A stretch of 11,304 nucleotides of DNA, taken from Bacillota bacterium (GTDB lineage: Bacteria; Bacillota; Clostridia; DSM-8532). The stretch lies in assembly GCA_023459915.1 (NCBI GenBank), contig JAEWSN010000191.1:1-11304 (forward strand). Reading direction: 5' to 3'. Positions 7,259 through 11,304 of this stretch are shown in pieces. A program made the position numbers and the translations under genes. Under the pieces are notes generated by a model. It saw only the letters and a list, made by a program, of their open reading frames with translations, had not been told where the DNA came from and did not search any database. Positions within the stretch are counted from its first letter, which is position 1. Each line of letters begins with the position of its first letter.

Positions 7259-7289
7259 TCAGGTTTCTTTCAGTATCAGACCCTACAAT
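7257..7289 (+). promoter_or_regulatory. Promoter of the VTC/DUF4956 operon with response-regulator half-sites
   Basis: CTTCAG (7257-7262), GTTTC, TTTCAG (7268-7273), ten bases, then TACAAT (7284-7289). Bases 7254-7273 match the minus strand of 6862-6881 at 18 of 20 positions, and the distance to the -10 is identical. The -10 hexamer sits in the loop of the inverted repeat CAGACCC/GGGTCTG (7277-7296), which resembles the GGGGTCAGACCCC repeat family. Predicted transcription starts near 7296, leaving a leader of about 130 bases. Confidence 0.62.
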
Positions 7290-7292
7290 GGG

Positions 7293-7355
7293 TCTGCGGG
7301 ACGGCGCGGTGGCGTCACGGGACAGTTCGGCGGAGTCACAGCCACGTCCCGCAGA
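7293..7355 (+). other. Structured 5' leader of the VTC operon
   Basis: TCTGCGGGAC (7293-7302) pairs perfectly with GTCCCGCAGA (7346-7355), and GTGGC (7309-7313) pairs with GCCAC (7341-7345) inside it after a six-base bulge. The loop holds GGTGGCGTCAC (7308-7318) and GGCGGAGTCAC (7329-7339), two similar direct repeats. Because the predicted start is near 7296, the hairpin would sit at the extreme 5' end of the mRNA, where such stems commonly protect transcripts. I do not recognise a riboswitch class. Confidence 0.45.
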
Positions 7356-7427
7356 GCGTATGAAGGAAAAATGGAGAACAACATGCGGGCAGGAGAAGAA
7401 AAGGCTCAAATACGGAGGAAAGACACG

Positions 7428-8105
7428 ATGACTTGGCGACACGAATACAAACACTGGATCACCATTGCGGACTGGGTTTCGCTTCGACACCGTCTGGGAG
7501 CCGTGATGCGGCATGACGGTCATGCGGATGCCAATGGCGAGTATCACATTCGAAGCCTGTATTTTGACAATCAGGACAACCAGGTGCTGCGCGAGAAGGT
7601 CAATGGGCAGCGATATCGCGAAAAATTCAGGATCCGCCTGTACAACGGGGATCCGGATACCTTGCGGCTCGAACGCAAAATACGCTGCAATGGGCTCGGT
7701 CGCAAGGAAAGCGTGCGGCTGACACCGGCTGAGGCGCAACAACTGGCACTGGGGGATGCTTCATTTGTGGTTGCGGAGGCTCCGGCGCTGTTGCAGGCAC
7801 TGAAAGCGGATATGGATGTCAGGCGCCTGCGCGGCGCAACCGTTGTGGATTACCGGCGGGAGGCGTTTGTGATGCCGGCCGGCAATGTCCGGGTCACCTT
7901 TGACCGCGAAATCCGAACCGGTTTGAAAAGTGTGGATTTCCTCAATGGCAGTCTGCCGACAGTGCCGACAACTTGTGGCGACAATTTGGTGCTGGAGGTG
8001 AAATATGACGCGTTCCTTCCCCAAGTGGTCAGGGATTGCCTGCAGTTGGGCAGCCGGCAGGCCACCGCGGTCTCCAAGTACGCCATGTGCCGCATCTGGG
8101 GATGA
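7428..8105 (+). CDS. VTC-domain protein, polyphosphate polymerase-like
   Basis: A 225-residue protein of the VTC family, whose eukaryotic members make polyphosphate from ATP inside a basic tunnel. The tunnel-type motifs occur in order: RHEYKH (4-9), RSLYFDN (42-48), RYREKFRIRLY (62-72), LRLERKIR (79-86), YRREAF (142-147), RVTFDREI (155-162), LEVKYD (189-194) and SKYAMCR (216-222). No membrane segment is present. GGAGG at 7414-7418 selects ATG 7428; the frame is open further upstream but runs through the structured leader and promoter. It is followed by a DUF4956 membrane protein, a pairing common in Bacillota. Activity in bacterial members is less certain than the fold, so the substrate remains open. 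Confidence 0.87.
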   Translation: MTWRHEYKHWITIADWVSLRHRLGAVMRHDGHADANGEYHIRSLYFDNQDNQVLREKVNGQRYREKFRIRLYNGDPDTLRLERKIRCNGLGRKESVRLTPAEAQQLALGDASFVVAEAPALLQALKADMDVRRLRGATVVDYRREAFVMPAGNVRVTFDREIRTGLKSVDFLNGSLPTVPTTCGDNLVLEVKYDAFLPQVVRDCLQLGSRQATAVSKYAMCRIWG

Positions 8106-8180
8106 GATGGCAGCAGGCGCACCGGTTCATGTGCCATGTGCCGCGATTGGGGATTGAACAGCGGCAGGCGCACCGATTCA
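8082..8180 (+). repeat. Tandem 48-bp repeat (period 51) at the end of the VTC gene
   Basis: Bases 8082-8129 and 8133-8180 match at 38 of 48 positions. The first copy contains the last codons and stop of the VTC gene (AMCRIWG); the second repeats them in the same frame (AMCRDWGLN) beyond the stop. Part of the preceding coding sequence (about 8043-8075) is more weakly similar. The gap to the DUF4956 start (8106-8212) therefore appears to have grown by duplication of the VTC gene end. Confidence 0.7.
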
Positions 8181-8212
8181 AGGACAAAAACAGATTGACG
8201 GAGGATCTTCAA

Positions 8213-8896
8213 ATGACAGACTCACTGAGTTTTACGGACATTTTCAAAACCGGCGCCCTCGAGAAAATCACTGCGTTTTCCTGGTTGGACATGGGGATTG
8301 TTTTGGCGCTGTCCTTTCTGCTGGGGTTGCTGATTCTATATGTTTACAAAAAGACCTATCAAGGCGTCATGATGTCCAGAAGCTTTGGCATCTCGCTGGT
8401 GGCGCTGACGCTGATCACCTCGCTCATCATCATGGCCATCACCTCGAACATCATTCTGTCGCTGGGCATGGTGGGGGCGTTGTCCATTGTCCGCTTTCGC
8501 AGCGCCATCAAGGAGCCCATGGACATCGCGTTTCTGTTTTGGGCCATCAGCGCGGGCATTGTGGTTGGCGCCGGATTGATTCCCATGGCCGTCTTTGGCT
8601 CCCTCTTCATTGGGCTGGTGTTGGTGTTGTTTTCCGGGAAGCAGGGGATGGATTCCGCCTATCTGCTGGTGTTGAGGTGCCGGGACAACGACTGTGAACA
8701 ACACGCGCTGGATGTGGTGGGAAAACATGTGAAAAAACATGCCGTGAAATCCAAAACGGTGTCGGTTACGGGAATTGAAATGACTGTGGAAATCCGCTTG
8801 TCCCAGCAAACCACGCAGCTTGTCAATGAGGTGGCTGCTGTTCCAGGGGTGGAAAGCGCGGTGCTGGTCAGCTATCATGGCGAGTTCGCGAATTGA
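8213..8896 (+). CDS. DUF4956 family membrane protein
   Basis: A 227-residue integral membrane protein of unknown function. Hydrophobic segments lie at about residues 26-46, 58-78, 79-95, 105-121 and 122-141, followed by a soluble C-terminal domain (about 148-227). The family signature GALSIVRFRSAIKEPMD (88-104), then FLFWAISAG, is intact between membrane segments. GGAGG (8200-8204) selects ATG 8213, eight bases away; an earlier in-frame ATG at 8036 lies inside the VTC gene. It is the second gene of the VTC operon, 107 bases downstream. The genomic pairing suggests it works with the VTC protein, for example as its membrane partner or channel, but no activity is established from sequence. The C-terminus has a ferredoxin-like alternation of strands and helices, which is a guess. 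Confidence 0.85.
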   Translation: MTDSLSFTDIFKTGALEKITAFSWLDMGIVLALSFLLGLLILYVYKKTYQGVMMSRSFGISLVALTLITSLIIMAITSNIILSLGMVGALSIVRFRSAIKEPMDIAFLFWAISAGIVVGAGLIPMAVFGSLFIGLVLVLFSGKQGMDSAYLLVLRCRDNDCEQHALDVVGKHVKKHAVKSKTVSVTGIEMTVEIRLSQQTTQLVNEVAAVPGVESAVLVSYHGEFAN

Positions 8897-8929
8897 GCGG
8901 GAGCGCGTCAAACGAGCGCCGCGGGAGTA

Positions 8930-8966
8930 TGGGGTCAGACCCCGTTCTTGGCGGGGGCAGGCCCCA
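8930..8966. repeat. Diverged pair of GGGGTCAGACCCC repeats forming one hairpin
   Basis: A perfect copy (8930-8943) is followed by a diverged one, GGGGGCAGGCCCCA (8953-8966). Bases 8930-8944 and 8952-8966 can pair along 15 positions with two mismatches and one G-U, around a seven-base loop. It lies 34 bases after the DUF4956 stop and may end that transcript, although no T-run follows. The family also occurs at 4466-4536 and 7277-7296. Confidence 0.65.
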
Positions 8967-8988
8967 CTCATGACACGGCCTGGCTTCA

Positions 8989-9019
8989 TTGTAAACCTGA
9001 ATGATAATATAGTTGACAA
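8989..9019. promoter_or_regulatory. BirA (biotin repressor) operator before bioY
   Basis: TTGTAAAC (8989-8996) and GTTGACAA (9012-9019) are complementary except for one base and are 15 bases apart, as in BirA operators of Bacillota. The right arm contains the -35 hexamer TTGACA, so biotin-loaded BirA would block RNA polymerase. The single mismatch to a perfect arm is the G needed for a consensus -35. The birA gene is not in this window. Confidence 0.88.
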
Positions 9020-9042
9020 ATAAACGACACCTTCTGTACAAT
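9013..9042 (+). promoter_or_regulatory. bioY promoter
   Basis: Consensus -35 TTGACA (9013-9018) and near-consensus -10 TACAAT (9037-9042) with an 18-base spacer. Transcription would start near 9049, about 50 bases before the bioY start. The BirA operator covers the -35. Confidence 0.85.
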
Positions 9043-9101
9043 GACAAGGCATCGCACGCAACAAGCGTACACAACCATGTCTTTCAGTAGGAGGATCGTC
9101 C

Positions 9102-9665
9102 ATGTCCCATAGGCAAACGCAAACAAGAAATCTCATTCTTGCCGGTCTGTTTTCCGCCCTGATGATTGTTGGCGCCAATCTGCGAATCCCGTTTCCGTTG
9201 GTACCCCTGACGTTCCAGCCGTTCTTTGCCATTTTGTCCGGATTGCTGCTTGGCGCTTCGGTCGGCATGGTGTCGCAGGCCGCGTATCTGCTGTTGGGTC
9301 TGGCCGGATTGCCGGTGTTCGCCGATGGCTCAGCCGGTTTGCTGTATGTCACCAGGCCCACCTTCGGCTTTCTGATTGGCTTTGTGCTTGCTGCCGGCGT
9401 GGCGGGACTGCTGACCCGGGGAACAGCGAAACCGACATTCAAGCGGGTGGCGCTGGCTTCCCTTACGGGTTTGGGCATCATCTATGGCATCGGGGTACTG
9501 TATATGTACCTCATCCAATCGCTGTATCTTGCGATGGATGTATCCCTGGTGGTTATCGTAAAGGGCATGTTGCTGTTTTTTCTCAAGGATTTGTTGCTGT
9601 TTCTGGCCGCATCCGTGCTGGCCATGCGCCTGATTCCACTGTTGCGGCGGTCGCAAGCCAAGTAG
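9102..9665 (+). CDS. bioY: Biotin transporter substrate-binding subunit BioY
   Basis: A 187-residue S component of an energy-coupling factor (ECF) transporter that binds and imports biotin across the cytoplasmic membrane. About six hydrophobic helices span residues 11-30, 36-52, 55-73, 86-104, 116-140 and 148-178. Family motifs are VPLTFQPFFAILSGLLLG (34-51), YLLLGLAGLPVF (62-73), RPTFGFLIGF (85-94) and a KD pair at 162-163 in the last helix. AGGAGGA (9089-9095) precedes ATG 9102. The BirA operator upstream independently supports the biotin role. No ECF ATPase or T subunit is nearby, so it probably uses a shared module encoded elsewhere. A T-rich stretch at 9716-9721 follows the gene, but no convincing stem goes with it. 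Confidence 0.95.
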   Translation: MSHRQTQTRNLILAGLFSALMIVGANLRIPFPLVPLTFQPFFAILSGLLLGASVGMVSQAAYLLLGLAGLPVFADGSAGLLYVTRPTFGFLIGFVLAAGVAGLLTRGTAKPTFKRVALASLTGLGIIYGIGVLYMYLIQSLYLAMDVSLVVIVKGMLLFFLKDLLLFLAASVLAMRLIPLLRRSQAK

Positions 9666-9719
9666 CCGGTTGTTGGTTGTCGGTTGACAGTTGTTGGGGA
9701 GACTGGTTGCAGCGCTTTT

Positions 9720-9741
9720 TTCTTGCTTGCTTCTTGCTTGC
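9720..9741 (+). repeat. Exact 11-bp tandem repeat upstream of the acetyltransferase promoter
   Basis: TTCTTGCTTGC occurs twice in direct succession (9720-9730 and 9731-9741). The period of one helical turn and the position just upstream of a -10 hexamer could mean a regulator site, but a simple slippage duplication is equally likely. Confidence 0.55.
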
Positions 9742-9762
9742 AGACGCGCATCGTCATATAAT
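9734..9762 (+). promoter_or_regulatory. Possible promoter of the acetyltransferase gene
   Basis: A perfect -10 hexamer TATAAT (9757-9762) lies 17 bases after TTGCTT (9734-9739), a weak -35 inside the 11-bp repeat. Transcription would start near 9769, about 70 bases before the gene. It suggests the gene can be expressed independently of bioY. Confidence 0.5.
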
Positions 9763-9840
9763 CAGAACACGGCAACGGCGCCGCTTGTATGCTGCATGGA
9801 ACGCGGCGTACGGCAGTGCCGTTTCTGTTTGGGAGGAAAA

Positions 9841-10338
9841 ATGGAAATCTCGTTTGAGCGGGTTCAGACTGCTGATATACCGGTTTTGACGGACATTTAC
9901 AATGTCTATGTGCGCACCAGCACAGCCACGTTTCATTACGAACCGCGCACGGAATTGGACATGAAGGCGATGCTGCTCCCCGAGGATGAGGCGTATCTGT
10001 CCGAATCCTGGACCATCCGCTGTGATGGGGATATCGCGGGTTACGGATATTTCGCGCCATACAAGAAACGCGAGGCCTATCGTTGTTCTTCGGAAGTGAC
10101 CCTGTATCTCAAGGACGGATACACCGGGCGGGGTGTCGGCCAAAAGGCGCTGGCGATGATGGAAGCCCGTGCCCGCGAAGCAGGCATGCACACGCTGTTG
10201 TCGGTGATATGCGGTGAAAACGAGGGCAGCATTCGCCTCTTTGAAAAATGCGGATACGAAAAATGCGCCCACTTGAAGGAAGTGGGGCGCAAGTTCGACC
10301 GATTGCTTGATGTTGTGATGTATCAGAAATTGCTGTGA
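9841..10338 (+). CDS. GNAT N-acetyltransferase of the phosphinothricin/amino-acid acetyltransferase group
   Basis: A 165-residue acetyl-CoA-dependent N-acetyltransferase. The acetyl-CoA pyrophosphate loop is GYTGRGVGQKAL (93-104), preceded by the strand SEVTLYL (84-90). The motif ENEGSIRLFEKCGYE (126-140) followed by EVGRKFDRLLDVVMYQK (147-163) is typical of the phosphinothricin acetyltransferase and YwnH/MnaT-like group. GGGAGGAAAA directly before ATG 9841 sets the start; the open frame continues upstream but that 50-residue extension lies over the promoter. Many relatives act on amino-acid analogues such as methionine sulfoximine, so the substrate cannot be assigned and the family name does not prove herbicide resistance. 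It lies downstream of bioY and convergent with lexA. Confidence 0.85.
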   Translation: MEISFERVQTADIPVLTDIYNVYVRTSTATFHYEPRTELDMKAMLLPEDEAYLSESWTIRCDGDIAGYGYFAPYKKREAYRCSSEVTLYLKDGYTGRGVGQKALAMMEARAREAGMHTLLSVICGENEGSIRLFEKCGYEKCAHLKEVGRKFDRLLDVVMYQKLL

Positions 10339-10414
10339 ACACTACGGCGGTGCGGAGGCAGATTCTCTGTGGACACGCCCGTTGTGAGGGGCGGATTGCA
10401 GCGCTGCAAAACAG

Positions 10415-11044
10415 TCAGAATTTGCGGAAGAGCCCGATGACCTTGCCCAGGATGGTGCATCCGTCGGGGCACAGGATGGGGTCGTAGTCCGGGTTTTCCG
10501 GCATGAGACGCACCATGTTGCGCTCCTTGTAGAATGTTTTCACGGTTGCCTCCTCGCCGATGAGCGCGGCGACGATATCGCCGTTCATGGCGGTGGGCTG
10601 CTGCTTGACCATGATGAAGTCTCCATCATGGATGCCGGCGTTGATCATGCTGTCCCCGCGGACCTTGAGCATGAAGACGGTGGCATTTTCGAGGTATTGG
10701 ACCGGAACAGGGAAGGTGTCTTCCACATTTTCGACGGCCAGAATGGGCTGGCCGGCGGTGATGCGTCCCAAAACAGGAATGTTTTCGATTTCCTGGTTGG
10801 CGATGAATCCCTCCATGGTGCTTTTGCCTTCATCGAGGATGCGCAACGCGCGCGGCTTTTCCACATCCTTTTCGATTTGGCCCTCCTCTTCGAGCCATTT
10901 GAGATAGGTGTGCACCGAGGAGGTGGACTTGAACCCGACAGCCTTGCAAATCTCACGAACAGACGGCGGATAGCCCTTCTCCGCAACATAACGGTTCATG
11001 AAGGAAAGAATCATCTGTTGTTTGTCTAAATCGCGATGTCGCAT
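10415..11044 (-). CDS. lexA: SOS repressor LexA
   Basis: A 209-residue repressor of the DNA-damage response. The winged helix-turn-helix is at about residues 8-65 (PPSVREICKAVGFKS, then VHTYLKWLEEEGQIE). The self-cleavage site is A97-G98 in GRITAGQPI. The catalytic Ser132 lies in VRGDSM and Lys169 in ATVKTF, so it should undergo RecA-stimulated autocleavage. I chose ATG 11044 because GGAGG (minus strand, 11055-11051) lies six bases upstream; the in-frame ATG at 11071 would add nine residues and swallow that site. A LexA box overlaps its promoter, indicating autoregulation. The 76 bases between it and the convergent acetyltransferase gene hold the palindrome TTGCAGCGCTGCAA (10396-10409) but no clear terminator. 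Confidence 0.96.
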   Translation of the reverse strand: MRHRDLDKQQMILSFMNRYVAEKGYPPSVREICKAVGFKSTSSVHTYLKWLEEEGQIEKDVEKPRALRILDEGKSTMEGFIANQEIENIPVLGRITAGQPILAVENVEDTFPVPVQYLENATVFMLKVRGDSMINAGIHDGDFIMVKQQPTAMNGDIVAALIGEEATVKTFYKERNMVRLMPENPDYDPILCPDGCTILGKVIGLFRKF

Positions 11045-11094
11045 GGGGAACCTCCGTGGCAACCATTTCATTCTGGAATTCTTTGTTTATCAAT

Positions 11095-11134
11095 AGTATA
11101 TGGATGTCACGAAAAAAAGTCAAACAAATGTTCG
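11095..11134 (-). promoter_or_regulatory. lexA promoter with LexA box
   Basis: On the minus strand, -35 TTGACT (11123-11118) and -10 TATACT (11100-11095) have a 17-base spacer. The LexA box CGAACATTTGTTTG (11134-11121) overlaps the -35 and matches the palindromic Gram-positive consensus except on its right arm. Predicted transcription starts near 11088, giving a 44-base leader. Confidence 0.85.
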
Positions 11135-11142
11135 GAAAAGGC

Positions 11143-11171
11143 TTGACGCAGAACACCTGTTCTCTTATAAT
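11143..11171 (+). promoter_or_regulatory. Divergent LexA-controlled promoter
   Basis: -35 TTGACG (11143-11148) and perfect -10 TATAAT (11166-11171), 17-base spacer. The dyad AGAACACCTGTTCT (11150-11163), a strong GAAC-N4-GTTC LexA box, lies entirely between the two hexamers. Its centre is 29 bp from that of the lexA-side box. The promoter fires rightward, away from lexA, so an SOS-induced transcript starts near 11178. Its gene is either very short or beyond the window end. Confidence 0.85.
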
Positions 11172-11233
11172 TGACTTATAAAACCTGACTTTGGTATCAA
11201 ACATTCAAAAATGGTGCAAACCGCATTTTAGAT

Positions 11234-11267
11234 GGTTGCCGCAGCGATGCGACAACCTTTCTTTGTT
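11234..11267 (+). terminator. Hairpin with T-rich tail in the SOS transcript
   Basis: GGTTGCCGC (11234-11242) and GCGACAACC (11249-11257) pair at eight of nine positions around a six-base loop, followed by TTTCTTTGTT (11258-11267). It looks like a moderate intrinsic terminator about 80-90 bases after the LexA-controlled start. It could end a short RNA or attenuate a downstream gene. Bases 11172-11304 hold no convincing gene: the reading frames from ATG 11211 (6 codons) and ATG 11232 (19 codons) lack ribosome binding sites. Confidence 0.5.
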
Positions 11268-11304
11268 CCCAATTTCGCATTTACAGCTTGAAGTTGAAGA
11301 TGGA

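Noticed and set aside
7215..7427. N-terminal extension of the VTC protein
   Set aside because: It covers the promoter and leader hairpin, shows no family similarity, and ATG 7428 has a well-spaced GGAGG.
8336..9481. 381-residue leftward frame across DUF4956 and bioY
   Set aside because: It crosses two well-supported rightward genes plus the bioY promoter and BirA operator, and has no domain-like sequence.
9691..9840. 50-residue N-terminal extension of the acetyltransferase
   Set aside because: GNAT homology starts at 9841 right after GGGAGGAAAA, and the extension covers the TATAAT promoter element.
10396..10409. Palindrome TTGCAGCGCTGCAA as a lexA or acetyltransferase terminator
   Set aside because: It leaves only about five base pairs with a four-base loop and has no T-run on either strand.
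11211..11291. Short peptides from ATG 11211 or ATG 11232 in the SOS transcript
   Set aside because: Neither start has a ribosome binding site, and the second frame runs through the terminator-like hairpin; not enough to call a gene.

Overview
The window looks like chromosomal DNA from a fairly G+C-rich Bacillota (Clostridia-like) bacterium. The signs are strong GGAGG-type ribosome binding sites, a Gram-positive LexA with GAAC-N4-GTTC operators, a BirA-type operator before bioY, a ROK-family XylR, a class II xylose isomerase, and a VTC-domain/DUF4956 pair. I cannot name the genus from sequence alone. There are no rRNA or tRNA genes, CRISPR arrays, transposases or phage genes.

Bases 1-4458 are a D-xylose utilisation operon in the order xylB (xylulokinase), xylR (ROK repressor), xylA (xylose isomerase), closed by a strong intrinsic terminator. 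Two perfect inverted repeats precede xylB; one overlaps the probable -10 region and is the likely XylR operator. A 49-bp tandem repeat that can fold into hairpins fills the xylR-xylA gap.

Bases 4466-8896 are a signalling block. A histidine kinase and an OmpR-type response regulator read leftward, with a 4-bp overlap. A VTC-domain protein (polyphosphate polymerase-like) and a DUF4956 membrane protein read rightward. Between the two divergent operons lies a start-less leftward fragment of an Ig-like secreted protein. Both operons are preceded by nearly the same 20-bp sequence, two TTTCAG-like half-sites 11 bp apart, each followed after exactly 10 bases by a -10 hexamer. The simplest reading is that the response regulator controls its own operon and the VTC/DUF4956 operon. 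This is the most interesting feature of the window. The kinase also carries a 30-bp minisatellite in its extracytoplasmic domain, and its stop codon lies in a copy of a GGGGTCAGACCCC palindrome family seen in three intergenic gaps.

Bases 8989-10338 hold bioY (biotin uptake) with its promoter and BirA operator, then a GNAT acetyltransferase. Bases 10415-11304 hold leftward lexA with an autoregulated promoter, and back to back with it a rightward promoter with its own LexA box. That second promoter leads to a possible terminator hairpin at 11234-11267, so it may make a short SOS-induced transcript or the leader of a gene beyond the window.
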